Of a DNA stretch of 24,864 nt, positions 15,714 through 23,794 are shown in pieces. A program made the translations under genes and the position numbers. Origin of the DNA: Dialister sp. UBA6422 (GTDB lineage Bacteria; Bacillota; Negativicutes; Veillonellales; Dialisteraceae); the NCBI GenBank assembly GCA_002439665.1, contig DJPC01000014.1, forward strand, positions 1 through 24,864. The letters are read 5' to 3'. Positions within the stretch are counted from its first letter, which is position 1; every line of letters begins with the position of its first letter. A model generated the notes under the pieces. It made no database searches and was not told where the DNA came from. It worked only from the letters and a program-made list of their open reading frames with translations.

Positions 15714-16565
15714 CTAGTTAAATACTTTTTTCGGGTGAATCACGCCTCTAGATACTGATGCTGTTCCTAAAAAACGACTTTCCATAAAAACAGCAGCAGC
15801 ATCTACTGGCCTATAGCCTGTACGGATTCGTTTTCCTTGCAAAAAATCTTGTCCTTCTTTTTCAGAAAGAGAAATCATAGGTAAAGCAGAAAGGATAGGC
15901 CGGATATCTGTCATCAATGTTCCTTGAGGATCTGCTTCGATTTCTTCTAAGGTGCTAGATTCATCAATAGAAAAAGGACCCATTTGACTGCGCAGAAGAA
16001 AAGACATAGTGAGCGGACAGTGAGCCGCCTCTCCTAAGTCACGCCCTAATGCCCGGATATAGGTACCAGCTGAGCAAGTGACAGAGAGACGAATCTTCGG
16101 TATCTCAATATCTCGAATAGTGAGATCATAAATAGTCACCGGTCTTGCTGGAAGTTCTACTGCTTTCCCCTCCCGTGCCAGTTTGTAAGCTCGCTCACCA
16201 TTCACTTTGATGGCGGAATAACTGGATGGCCTTTGGAGAATATCTCCACGAAAAGAGTCTGCCACCTTTTTCCAAATTGATGTATCTTTTGGAATCAATC
16301 CTCTTTCTATCACTTCACCAGTAGCATCTTCTGTATCTGTTCGAAAACCCATCATGAATTCTGCTTCATATGTTTTCTTATGAATCGGTGCGTATTCGAT
16401 AAGCCTGGTAGCACGACCGAGAAAGACAGGCAGTACGCCTGCCGCCATAGGGTCTAACGTACCACCGTGTCCTATTTTTTTCTGTCCATATATATGTCTT
16501 AGCCTAGAGATGACTGCAAAGGAAGTCATTCCCGCTGGTTTTAATACATTAAGTACACCATCCAT
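15714..16565 (-). CDS. truB: tRNA pseudouridine-55 synthase TruB
   Basis: TruB makes pseudouridine 55 in the T-loop of nearly all elongator tRNAs. The 283 residues begin GVLNVLKPAGMTSF, and the catalytic aspartate is D38 in KIGHGGTLDPMAAGVLPV. KKTYEAEFMMGFRTDTEDATG and RPSSYSAIKVNGERAYKLAR are conserved TruB segments. The end is shorter than in proteins with a full PUA domain, and the C-terminal part is correspondingly small. The start codon overlaps the nrnA stop as TAATG at 16565, which implies translational coupling. GGAG lies about 14 bases before the ATG. Confidence 0.94.
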   Translation of the reverse strand: MDGVLNVLKPAGMTSFAVISRLRHIYGQKKIGHGGTLDPMAAGVLPVFLGRATRLIEYAPIHKKTYEAEFMMGFRTDTEDATGEVIERGLIPKDTSIWKKVADSFRGDILQRPSSYSAIKVNGERAYKLAREGKAVELPARPVTIYDLTIRDIEIPKIRLSVTCSAGTYIRALGRDLGEAAHCPLTMSFLLRSQMGPFSIDESSTLEEIEADPQGTLMTDIRPILSALPMISLSEKEGQDFLQGKRIRTGYRPVDAAAVFMESRFLGTASVSRGVIHPKKVFN

Positions 16566-17533
16566 TACAGATATTTCTCCGCTGCTTTAACAAAGATTTT
16601 TTCTGCTTCCTCAAAATTATCATGAATGGTACACCCAGAAGCTTTCCAGTGACCGCCGCCACCAAACTCCCCAGCTAGTTCAGATACATTGGCATAGTTT
16701 TTGGAACGAAGGGAAATCCGTGTTTCCTTCTCACCTTTATATTTAAAAAGTGCCGCAATTTCGCAGCCCCTGATACAGCGAGGAATAGATGCATAGTAAT
16801 CGGAATTTTCCCCATCCAAATCCATAGCAGCTTCATCCATGTAAGCAATGACAATTTTTCCATCTGCATACGAATGGACTGTTTTGGCTACCATTTCGTA
16901 ACAATGCATAGCCTCTATGGTCTTCTCTTCCAAGTGATTAGAAATATAAGAAGGATCCGCCCCCATGGCTACCAATTTGCTAGCCATGAGAAGCGTATGC
17001 GGGGAGGTACAGCTGAAGCGGAAAAAACCACTATCTGTGCCGATACCCATGTAGAGGGCATTGCAAGTGTCTTCATCCATCTCTATACCTTCATCAAAAA
17101 ACATTTCTGCCAGCATTTCTGCTGTAGCTGCATAGTGGTACTGAAGATAGAGATAGTCCGTATATCTTTCATTGGTCCTGTGATGGTCAATAGCTAGGGT
17201 ATCAATATCTTGTGGAAAATTAAAATTCCCGCCTCTTTCTAAATTCCCCAAGTCAGTGAAAACAATGGCATCATAATCTTTACCTTCTGGCAATTCTGTA
17301 TGTACCAAAGAAGAAGCTTTCACCAAGGTATACACCTGAGGTACCGGATCTGGCAATAGCATATCTGCTTCTTTTCCCATGGAAAGAAGCACATTATGCA
17401 AAGCACAAATGGAACCCACATCATCTCCATCGGGATGTTCATGACCTACCAAGAGAAAGCGATTGTGATTTTTCAAAAAATCCATAGCTTGTGCTTTGGT
17501 AATTTCCTTCGCATGGTTTATAGCTAAACTCAT
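16565..17533 (-). CDS. nrnA: DHH-family nanoRNase / pAp phosphatase NrnA
   Basis: NrnA degrades RNA dinucleotides and other very short oligoribonucleotides and dephosphorylates pAp. The 322-residue protein has metal-binding motifs H31-x3-D35-x-D37 (GHEHPDGDDVGS), D94 (VFTDLGN) and D116-H117-H118 (AIDHHRT). The C-terminal DHHA1 substrate-binding domain ends with GGGGHWKASGC, near residue 300. It starts inside the rbfA stop region (ATGA overlap, 17530-17533) and ends overlapping truB by one base. Its place between rbfA and truB is the common Bacillota arrangement. Confidence 0.92.
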   Translation of the reverse strand: MSLAINHAKEITKAQAMDFLKNHNRFLLVGHEHPDGDDVGSICALHNVLLSMGKEADMLLPDPVPQVYTLVKASSLVHTELPEGKDYDAIVFTDLGNLERGGNFNFPQDIDTLAIDHHRTNERYTDYLYLQYHYAATAEMLAEMFFDEGIEMDEDTCNALYMGIGTDSGFFRFSCTSPHTLLMASKLVAMGADPSYISNHLEEKTIEAMHCYEMVAKTVHSYADGKIVIAYMDEAAMDLDGENSDYYASIPRCIRGCEIAALFKYKGEKETRISLRSKNYANVSELAGEFGGGGHWKASGCTIHDNFEEAEKIFVKAAEKYL

Positions 17534-17883
17534 TCTTTTTCCTCCTGATGAATCTTCTTCAAAAGACCATCGATATGCATACCATAATCTAATGATGTGT
17601 CTTCCTCAAAAGAAATTTCTGGGGTGTAATAAATTTTAAGACGCTGTCCCACTTCGCGACGTACAAAGCCTCGGCTCTTATTTAAAGCTTCCAGAGAGGC
17701 TTTCTTTTCAGAAGGTTTACCAAAAAGGCTCACATACACAGTGGCTTCTCGAAGATCGCCTGTGACTTTGACCTCTGTGACAGTAACAAATCCAATACGT
17801 GGATCTTTCAGATCATGAAGGAGCATCTGGCTCACTTCTTGTTTGATAAATTCCTGTACTTTACGTACTCTGAGTTCTGACAT
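17530..17883 (-). CDS. rbfA: 30S ribosome-binding factor A
   Basis: RbfA binds late 30S precursors and supports 16S rRNA 5'-end maturation. The protein is 117 residues, the normal size, and is a single KH-like fold: RVRKVQEFIKQEVSQ, then LKDPRIGFVTVTEVKVTGDL, which is the most conserved family segment, and GQRLKIYYTPEISFEEDTSL near the end. ATG at 17881-17883 follows GAGG by 8 bases. The gene overlaps nrnA by four bases. It is separated from infB by 569 bases that include a terminator, so it probably has its own promoter, which I could not locate with confidence. Confidence 0.94.
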   Translation of the reverse strand: MSELRVRKVQEFIKQEVSQMLLHDLKDPRIGFVTVTEVKVTGDLREATVYVSLFGKPSEKKASLEALNKSRGFVRREVGQRLKIYYTPEISFEEDTSLDYGMHIDGLLKKIHQEEKE

Positions 17884-18357
17884 AATATATACCTCATTAT
17901 ATATTTACAAGCTAAGAAATTGAATAATTAAGAATTAACCCTTAAGGATTAGCAATAACAATACGATGACGTATAGTGAAAGATGCAATAATGACCTTGA
18001 TGAAAAATAGGCTCGGTTTTTAGATTCATAAAACGTATCTCTAACATAATGTTTAATCTATCTGCCAGGGAGATACAAAGAGCAAAAAGAAATCTCTCTA
18101 GCGATATACTTTGCCATAAGCAAAACAAGCACACTCAGTAACATTCACCGCAACGACATAATTCTTTAACCTCTTTTGGCTGTTGCTGAAGATGTATCCA
18201 CTCATGGACGCATCTTATTGCAATACACCTATGCTATAAAGTACAAATGAAATTGCTAAAAATAATGACTGTAATGCACGGCACATTCGATAAACCTAAA
18301 AGCCTTGCATTCTCTCTCCCTAAGAAACCTATATCTCCAATCCTAAGAATAACAAAA
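17884..18357. other. Gene-free gap between infB and rbfA with broken small reading frames
   Basis: Bacillota often carry ylxP (DUF503) here, but I see no trace of it. On minus there are two adjacent open stretches in different frames: a hydrophobic 23-codon frame with ATG (18215-18286), and a 32-codon start-less stretch (18135-18233) ending in PKEVKELCRCGECY. A single frameshift would join them. A 61-codon GTG frame (17949-18134) has no ribosome binding site. Near 17916-17955 is another seven-base-phased degenerate repeat (AATAATT AAGAATT, then AACCCTT AAGGATT). Confidence 0.4.
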
Positions 18358-18389
18358 ATTGTCCGTCCCTATTCAGTTGGACGGACAAT
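18351..18389 (-). terminator. Intrinsic terminator downstream of infB
   Basis: A perfect 11-bp stem (18379-18389 with 18358-18368; ATTGTCCGTCC core) closes a 10-base loop. On minus it runs into TTTTTGTT. It lies about 65 bases past the infB stop and should end most transcription from the rimP promoter before rbfA. Confidence 0.85.
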
Positions 18390-18452
18390 CATTTGCAAAT
18401 CTAGTGATCAGTAGCTATGAATACTATTTCTATCCATTCTAATCCCTAAAAT

Positions 18453-21056
18453 TTATTTTAATTCAGCTGCTTCTTCTTTCAGCTCAAAAGCTTCCAGCTG
18501 GTCTCCTTCTTTAACATCACGATAGCTATCGATAGCAATACCGCATTCATAACCAGCAGCCACTTCTTTCACATCGTCTTTGAAACGGCGGAGAGAAGCA
18601 ATCTTACCTTCATGAATAACGATACCATCACGAATCAAACGAAGCTGGCAATTGCTGGTGATCTTGCCATCCTGTACATAGGAACCGGCTACAATGACTT
18701 TCGGTGTATGAATGACCTGACGAATTTCTGCATGGCCCAGAACCACTTCGCGAATGGTTGGTGCAAGCATACCTGCCATAGCAGCTTTCACATCATCGAT
18801 GCAATCATAAATGACGCGGTAGAGACGAACATCCACACCGTCTTTTTCTGCCATAGCACGAGCATTGGCATCTGGACGGACGTTGAAACCGATGATGAGT
18901 GCATTAGAGGCAGAAGCTAGCATCACATCAGATTCGTTGATAGCACCTACAGCAGAATGGACAATGGAAATACGGACTTCATCACTCTTGATTCCCTGCA
19001 AGGACTGTACCAACGCTTCTACAGAACCCTGTACATCAGCTTTAATGATGACATCCAGTTCTTTCATTTCCCCTTCTTTAATCTTTTCAAAGATGTTATC
19101 CAAGGTAACTTTCTGAACACTTCTCTGTTCTTCTTCCTTCGCACGAGCGGCACGAATTTCAGCCAAAGCTCTAGCTTTCTTTTCATCCATAACAAAGAAG
19201 TGATCCCCAGCTTCTGGAACACTATCCATACCCAGGATTTCTACTGGAGCAGACGGTTCTGCACTCTTCATCTTTCGACCATTTTCATTGTTCATAGCAC
19301 GGACACGGCCCCAGCTCTTACCAGCTAAAATACCATCTCCGATATGAAGAGTACCATTCTGTACCAGAACACTCATCACTGGACCTCTACCTTTATCCAG
19401 CTGTGCTTCTACTACGACGCCATAAGCTTCTCGATTTGGATTGGCTTTCAGTTCCTGCATTTCTGCTACCAGCAAGATATTTTCCAAAAGATCATCCAAA
19501 CCGATTCTCTTCTTAGCAGAAATTGGAGTCATGATCACATCGCCGCCCCAATCTTCTGCAAGAAGTCCTTCTTTAGCTAATTCTTCCTTAATGCGGTCTG
19601 GATTAGCTCCTGGTTTATCGATCTTATTGATAGCTACCATGATCGGTACCCCTGCATTCTTAGCATGATGGATAGCTTCGACGGTCTGTGGCATGACGCC
19701 ATCATCAGCTGCTACGATGAGGACCGCAATATCGGTAATCTGCGCACCACGGGAACGCATAGCAGTAAATGCCTCATGTCCTGGGGTATCAAGGAAGGTA
19801 ATTTTATGATTTTTATAACGAATTTGGTAAGCACCGATTCTCTGGGTAATGCCGCCTGCTTCATGAAGAGCTACATTGGTTTGGCGAAGAGCATCCAGAA
19901 GGGTTGTTTTACCATGATCGACGTGCCCCATGATCGTAACAACCGCCGGTCTTGGTTTCAGGAAACGAGGATCATCTTCTGCCGGAATATATTCTGTCGG
20001 ATCTGCTGCCTGTTCTGGTTCTTTCAAAGTAACACCAAATTCTTCTGCCAGAATTTCTACCGTATCTCTATCCAAATTCTGGTTGATGGTAGCCATTACC
20101 CCATCTTTCATAAGGTGCATAATGATTTCAGACACTTCGCGGCCAAAAAGTTCAGCCAATTCTTTTACTGTCACGCTCGGTGGGAGTTCTACTTCGGTTG
20201 GATAAGAAGCAGGTTTCTTTTCAGCAGAATGTTTCTTTTTCTTATTCTGATTCAAAGAACGCGCCATCAGAGATCCGCTTTCTTTTTCTCTTCTGCTTCT
20301 TTCCCAATCCTTCTTTGTTTTCTTTTTAGCCGGCTTTTCTCTTCTAGTAGTTGGTTTTTGTGCTGCTTCTTCTACCACTGGTGCTGCTGGCACAGACGGG
20401 CGTTGCATGCGAGAGGGGCGATCGGTCTTAGGACGGTCGTTTCGACGGTCTCCATTTCTATCATTGCGGCCGTCGCGGCTCTGGTTGTTTCTGCCTCTTT
20501 CATTCCGTTCGCCAGTTCTGTCGTTTCTGCGGTCTCCATTTCTATCATTGCGACCGTCGCGGCTCTGGTTATTTCTGCTTCTTTCATTCCGTTCGCCAGT
20601 TCTGTCGTTTCTGCGGTCTCCATTTCTATCATTGCGGCCGTCGCGGCTCTGATTATTTCGATCATCCCGCTTTTGTGGTCTATCATTTTTCTTTTCTGTA
20701 GCAGGTGCTACTTTAACCGCCTCTTTCTTCTGAGGTTCTGTTTTAGTCTTTTCTTGCTCTTTAACTTCTTCTGTGGAGTAAGAAGAATAAGAAGTCTGAC
20801 GGCTATTCCCTGCTTTCTTTCTATCTGTAGGCTGCCCTGCTTGATCAAAGCGAACAGTACGCATCACAGGACGCTTAGCGGCTTTCTTTTTAGCTTCCGC
20901 TACCGCTCTTGCTAAAATAGATTTGCCATTGTCATCTACACCAGATAATCGATTGCTTACATCTACGTGATTGGTTTTCAAAATATCAATAATTTCTTTA
21001 TCAGTCTTGCCAAATTCTTTGGCAAGTTCATACACTCTATATTTCTTTTTCTGCAT
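18453..21056 (-). CDS. infB: Translation initiation factor IF-2
   Basis: IF-2 is the GTPase that places fMet-tRNA on the 30S subunit and promotes subunit joining. The 867 residues contain an IF2 N-terminal module (1-52), a long Lys/Arg/Asp/Asn-rich linker, a second IF2_N module ([20 protein letters not shown]), then the GTPase domain with GHVDHGKT (K383), DTPGHEAF and NKID, followed by domains II-IV. The linker holds 2.7 copies of a 28-residue repeat ([20 protein letters not shown]...) encoded by an 84-bp DNA tandem repeat. ATG at 21054-21056 has GGGAGG 6 bases upstream. The gene lies 147 bases after ylxQ and is followed by a strong terminator. Confidence 0.96.
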   Translation of the reverse strand: MQKKKYRVYELAKEFGKTDKEIIDILKTNHVDVSNRLSGVDDNGKSILARAVAEAKKKAAKRPVMRTVRFDQAGQPTDRKKAGNSRQTSYSSYSTEEVKEQEKTKTEPQKKEAVKVAPATEKKNDRPQKRDDRNNQSRDGRNDRNGDRRNDRTGERNERSRNNQSRDGRNDRNGDRRNDRTGERNERGRNNQSRDGRNDRNGDRRNDRPKTDRPSRMQRPSVPAAPVVEEAAQKPTTRREKPAKKKTKKDWERSRREKESGSLMARSLNQNKKKKHSAEKKPASYPTEVELPPSVTVKELAELFGREVSEIIMHLMKDGVMATINQNLDRDTVEILAEEFGVTLKEPEQAADPTEYIPAEDDPRFLKPRPAVVTIMGHVDHGKTTLLDALRQTNVALHEAGGITQRIGAYQIRYKNHKITFLDTPGHEAFTAMRSRGAQITDIAVLIVAADDGVMPQTVEAIHHAKNAGVPIMVAINKIDKPGANPDRIKEELAKEGLLAEDWGGDVIMTPISAKKRIGLDDLLENILLVAEMQELKANPNREAYGVVVEAQLDKGRGPVMSVLVQNGTLHIGDGILAGKSWGRVRAMNNENGRKMKSAEPSAPVEILGMDSVPEAGDHFFVMDEKKARALAEIRAARAKEEEQRSVQKVTLDNIFEKIKEGEMKELDVIIKADVQGSVEALVQSLQGIKSDEVRISIVHSAVGAINESDVMLASASNALIIGFNVRPDANARAMAEKDGVDVRLYRVIYDCIDDVKAAMAGMLAPTIREVVLGHAEIRQVIHTPKVIVAGSYVQDGKITSNCQLRLIRDGIVIHEGKIASLRRFKDDVKEVAAGYECGIAIDSYRDVKEGDQLEAFELKEEAAELK
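20438..20661 (-). repeat. 84-bp tandem repeat inside infB
   Basis: Copies start at 20438, 20522 and 20606 (the last partial, about 56 bases). The two full units differ at only a few positions, and each encodes 28 residues, so unit gain or loss keeps the frame. The translated unit is rich in Arg, Asp and Asn. Near-identity at DNA level indicates recent duplication. Confidence 0.9.
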
Positions 21057-21120
21057 AAGCAGCCTCCCAACTCTCTATGTAAAACCTGTAAGTTTATTGC
21101 TCTATATACCAGAAACAATA

Positions 21121-21185
21121 TGAGAACCTATGGATTAGAACTTAGGAATTATGAAATATCATTCCAATCCCTAGACACTCCTATC
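21121..21185. repeat. Degenerate intergenic repeat between ylxQ and infB
   Basis: On plus it contains GGATTAG AACTTAG GAATTATG (21134-21155); on minus it contains AGGGATTGGAATGATAT (about 21155-21171). The two halves can form a weak dyad (GGAAT/ATTCC). The same AGGGATTRGAATG core occurs just after infB (18430-18450 on minus) and after the symporter gene (about 11773-11800). Confidence 0.4.
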
Positions 21186-21203
21186 TCTATTGTTTATGGT
21201 AAC

Positions 21204-21521
21204 CTATGTCTTATCATCTATTTTCTTGATAAGGGCTGCCATAAAGCCTTTATCTACAATTAGCGCCGCTGTGCGAATGCCCTTTCCCAGAGCCGCTCCC
21301 AACCGCTCTTTTTCACCAAAAATGCGATAGGCTATATGAGCTCTATTAGCCGCAGCGATGTACTCGTCCTTTGTACGTGGGGAACTGTCTTCTGTAATAA
21401 GGAGAAGGGCCTGTTTCGGCGATTTCATCTTTTTCAGTCCTTCTGCCACCTGTTCATTTCCAGAAAGCAAACGTCCCGCCTTCATACAAAGGCCAAGCAT
21501 CCTGTAAATGGACTCATCCAT
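21204..21521 (-). CDS. ylxQ: L7Ae-family RNA-binding protein YlxQ
   Basis: This is a small (105-residue) L7Ae/L30e/Gadd45-fold protein of the YlxQ type found between ylxR and infB; family members bind kink-turn RNA. Typical segments are IYRMLGLCMKAGRLLSGNEQ at the N-terminus, then KQALLLITEDSSPRTKDE and GKGIRTAALIVDKGFMAALI. I chose ATG 21519-21521. An in-frame TTG at 21525-21527 with AGGA five bases before it would add two residues. Either start lies inside the ylxR end (overlap 8 or 14 bases), so translation is probably coupled. The precise RNA partner is unknown. Confidence 0.88.
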   Translation of the reverse strand: MDESIYRMLGLCMKAGRLLSGNEQVAEGLKKMKSPKQALLLITEDSSPRTKDEYIAAANRAHIAYRIFGEKERLGAALGKGIRTAALIVDKGFMAALIKKIDDKT

Positions 21522-21780
21522 TTTCAATCTGTTCCTTTAGTGCATCATATACATCTTTGGACACTGGACGTTTCAAGGACTTTTCCAATCCATGAGATTC
21601 ATATGCTTTGGTAAAACATTCAATATCATCACATACATATACGCCACGGCCAGATTTTTTACCGGTTCTGTCCAATTCAATGATTCCCGTCGGCAAAGCC
21701 ACGATACGAAGTAGCTCTTTTTTAGGTTTAAGTTCCTTGCAGCCTACACACATCCGCATAGGAATTTTTTTTACTTTCAT
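21514..21780 (-). CDS. ylxR: YlxR/RnpM-family RNA-binding protein (DUF448)
   Basis: This is an 88-residue DUF448 protein. The family signature is complete: RMCVGCKELKPKKELLRIV near residues 9-27 and KKSGRGVYVCDDIECF in the middle, with the cysteine pairs. YlxR of B. subtilis has been described as a nucleoid/RNA-binding regulator, and relatives (RnpM) bind RNase P RNA; I infer a similar RNA role. ATG at 21778-21780 overlaps the nusA stop as TAATG, and the gene runs into ylxQ, so nusA-ylxR-ylxQ are tightly coupled. Confidence 0.9.
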   Translation of the reverse strand: MKVKKIPMRMCVGCKELKPKKELLRIVALPTGIIELDRTGKKSGRGVYVCDDIECFTKAYESHGLEKSLKRPVSKDVYDALKEQIENG

Positions 21781-22931
21781 TATTCATTGGCCTCCCCTGT
21801 ATTGGCTTCTCCATCACTAGATTCAATATCCCCTAAAATATCATCATCCATTGGCTCTTCATGGGAATCGCCAAAGCCTTCTTCCTTCGCCTGGGTTTCG
21901 CTCTTAATATCAATTTTCCAATTGGTCAGTTTAGCTGCTAAACGTGCATTTTGGCCTGCTTTACCAATGGCTAAAGAGAGCTGATAATCAGGAACGATGA
22001 CATAAGAAGATTTTTCTTCTTCCCATACAGAAACAGAGACGACTTTGGCAGGAGAAAGTGCATTGGCAATATAAATAGCCGGGTCCTCATCCCAACGAAC
22101 GATATCGATTTTTTCATCATGCAGTTCGTTGACAATATTCTGTACACGCTGTCCCTTAGGTCCTACACAAGCCCCTACAGGATCTACTGTGGGATCCATA
22201 GCGTATACAGCGATCTTAGAACGGCTACCTGCTTCGCGTACTACATTTTTAATTTCTACAGTACCGCTATAAATTTCTGGAACTTCCAGTTCAAAGAGTC
22301 TCTTCAAAAGTCCAGGATGGGTTCTAGAGAGAATGATTTCCGGTCCTTTGGTGGTCTTTCTCACTTCAAGTACATAGCACTTAATTTTATCATTGGTATG
22401 GAATTCTTCTCCTTCAATTTGTTCAGCAAAAGGCAAAATCCCTTCTACGCGGCCCAGGTCTACAAACACCGTGCGGGATTCACTCCATTTCACAGTACCG
22501 GTGATAACATCTCCTTCACGTCCAGAAAATTCATCATAGATAGATCCTCTTTCTGCTTCACGGAGTTTCTGGATCATTACCTGCTTAGCCGTCTGGGCTG
22601 CTACACGACCAAAATTCTTTGGTGTCACATCGATGCGAAGCATATCTCCCACTTCATAAGAGCGATCGATCTTTTTAGCATCTGCCAAAGAAATTTCGTT
22701 CACTGCATTTTCAGCCGTAGGATCCACTTCATTCACTACTGTTTTTTCTTCATAAATATGATAATTACCAGTTTCTCTATTCAAAGTCACAGAAGCTTTG
22801 GCATTGCTGCCGCTTTCTTTTTTATACGCCGTAAGAAGTACCATTTCCAAAGCATCAAATACAATGTTTGGGTCTACTTTCTTGACTTTGACCAAACCTG
22901 CTACAGCATCTAACAATCCTTTTCCGTTCAC
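21780..22931 (-). CDS. nusA: Transcription termination/antitermination factor NusA
   Basis: NusA binds RNA polymerase and nascent RNA and tunes pausing, intrinsic termination and antitermination. The 383 residues comprise the polymerase-binding N-terminal domain (1-130), an S1 domain (about 136-200, GDVITGTVKWSESRTVFVDL), KH1 with GPKG at 257-260 and KH2 with GKAGQN at 323-328. A short acidic tail follows (about 356-383), and there are no E. coli-type acidic repeats. This length is usual for Bacillota. The start is GTG (22929-22931), with AGGAGGG about 11 bases upstream. It lies 50 bases after rimP and overlaps ylxR by one base. Confidence 0.95.
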   Translation of the reverse strand: MNGKGLLDAVAGLVKVKKVDPNIVFDALEMVLLTAYKKESGSNAKASVTLNRETGNYHIYEEKTVVNEVDPTAENAVNEISLADAKKIDRSYEVGDMLRIDVTPKNFGRVAAQTAKQVMIQKLREAERGSIYDEFSGREGDVITGTVKWSESRTVFVDLGRVEGILPFAEQIEGEEFHTNDKIKCYVLEVRKTTKGPEIILSRTHPGLLKRLFELEVPEIYSGTVEIKNVVREAGSRSKIAVYAMDPTVDPVGACVGPKGQRVQNIVNELHDEKIDIVRWDEDPAIYIANALSPAKVVSVSVWEEEKSSYVIVPDYQLSLAIGKAGQNARLAAKLTNWKIDIKSETQAKEEGFGDSHEEPMDDDILGDIESSDGEANTGEANE

Positions 22932-22981
22932 GATACAATTACCCTCCTGACATGTAAGTCAACTTACGTTATTTTTATCTC

Positions 22982-23455
22982 TTAAAATGAAAAATGCAGT
23001 CTTACCTGCGAAATTTTATCTCTACTAAGAAGCAGGGGATCCCCACTTTCTAAAGTAAGTCGCAATGAACCATCTTCTGCCAGTCCCTCCAAATGGGCTG
23101 TAAAAGCTTTCGCCCCTTTTTTCCCATCTAGTGGAGCAAATAATTTCACATCCACATCACTATCAGCATAACGGATAAAATCTTTATCCTTCTTTAAAAC
23201 TCTATCCAAACCAGGGGAAGACACTTCCAGCATATAATTATCAGGAATCAAATCCTTCTCATCTAAAATAGCGCCCGCCTTCTCACTGATGACCTGGCAA
23301 TCATTGAGATCTACGCCACCTTCTTTGTCGATATAAATACGGAGAATCCAGTTTCTTTCCCGGACATACTCCACATCTACCACTTCAATCCCATCAGATT
23401 CCAAAATCGGTTCCAATACCTTTTCTACTGCCTCTTCGATGTCCTTGTGTGCCAT
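22982..23455 (-). CDS. rimP: Ribosome maturation factor RimP
   Basis: RimP is needed for efficient 30S subunit maturation. With ATG at 23453-23455 (GGAGG 4 bases upstream) the protein is 157 residues, matching the roughly 155 of relatives. An upstream in-frame start would add 24 residues running through the leader terminator and is unlikely. The conserved core includes GIEVVDVEYVRERNWILRIY, IDKEGGVDLNDCQVISE and the signature YMLEVSSPGLDRVLKK. It is the first gene of the nusA-infB operon. Confidence 0.94.
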   Translation of the reverse strand: MAHKDIEEAVEKVLEPILESDGIEVVDVEYVRERNWILRIYIDKEGGVDLNDCQVISEKAGAILDEKDLIPDNYMLEVSSPGLDRVLKKDKDFIRYADSDVDVKLFAPLDGKKGAKAFTAHLEGLAEDGSLRLTLESGDPLLLSRDKISQVRLHFSF

Positions 23456-23502
23456 ATGCCCTCCTTCGTTTCCGATTACAGTACAGCTAACTATTTCTAA
23501 TA

Positions 23503-23528
23503 TAAGAAAAAGTGAGCCGAAGCTCACT
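23503..23528 (-). terminator. Leader terminator (possible attenuator) upstream of rimP
   Basis: On minus, AGTGAGC-TTCG-GCTCACT (23511-23528) is a perfect 7-bp stem with a TTCG tetraloop, followed at once by TTTTCTT. It lies between the promoter at 23568-23597 and the rimP start at 23455, so it would end transcription in the leader unless read through. NusA itself promotes such termination, so feedback control is possible. I see no clear competing antiterminator structure. Confidence 0.7.
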
Positions 23529-23567
23529 CCACAGGAATTTCTATAAATAACAATAAACTACTTTGCT

Positions 23568-23597
23568 ATTATACCATATGTTGTAAAGATGCGTAAA
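23568..23597 (-). promoter_or_regulatory. Promoter of the rimP-nusA-infB operon
   Basis: On minus, TTTACG (23592-23597) and a perfect TATAAT (23568-23573) are 18 bases apart. Transcription would start near 23561 and give a leader of about 105 bases containing the UUCG hairpin. The upstream aminotransferase is cut off by its own terminator, so this is probably the operon's main promoter. Confidence 0.65.
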
Positions 23598-23609
23598 GAA
23601 ATTTTTCAG

Positions 23610-23649
23610 TGTGCATAACGCAGTGCATAAGGAAAGTCGTGGTGCATAC
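23610..23649 (-). promoter_or_regulatory. Three DnaA-box-like direct repeats upstream of the rimP promoter
   Basis: On minus, TTATGCACA (23610-23618) matches the DnaA box TTATNCACA fully. TTATGCACT (23622-23630) differs at one position and GTATGCACC (23641-23649) at two. All have the same orientation, and they begin 13 bases upstream of the -35 hexamer. DnaA or another regulator binding here is an inference. Confidence 0.4.
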
Positions 23650-23734
23650 CTTATAAATCACTGCAAAGTACAAAAGGATGATGATTTGGCTGCACTTTCT
23701 TTTCTAAGATATCATAAGCAGGGCTAGACGCAGG

Positions 23735-23794
23735 ATTAAAAAGGGGATACAAGATTATGAAACTTACAATAAGTACCTAACCTTTATCCCCTTT
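23735..23794 (-). terminator. Probable terminator downstream of the aminotransferase gene
   Basis: On minus, TATCCCC arms are paired as AAAGGGGATA (23785-23794) with TATCCCCTTT (23740-23749), followed by TTTTTAATC. The 35-base loop holds a small inner hairpin (ACTTA-CAA-TAAGT). The long loop makes it less typical. It lies 140 bases past the stop at 23935. Confidence 0.5.

Noticed and set aside
17949..18134. 61-codon GTG-initiated frame in the infB-rbfA gap
   Set aside because: No ribosome binding site, unusual Cys/Tyr/Phe-rich composition and no family; probably chance.
20438..20661. Repeat array that might be taken for CRISPR
   Set aside because: The units are head-to-tail 84-bp copies without unique spacers and are in frame within infB.
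19665..20915. A long open frame (416 codons) on plus, antisense to infB
   Set aside because: It lies wholly inside infB, shows low-complexity runs produced by the reverse of the Arg/Asp-rich linker and its tandem repeat, and has no family resemblance.
22119..22913. 264-codon plus-strand frame opposite nusA
   Set aside because: It is the reverse of a clear NusA coding sequence and has no recognisable domain.
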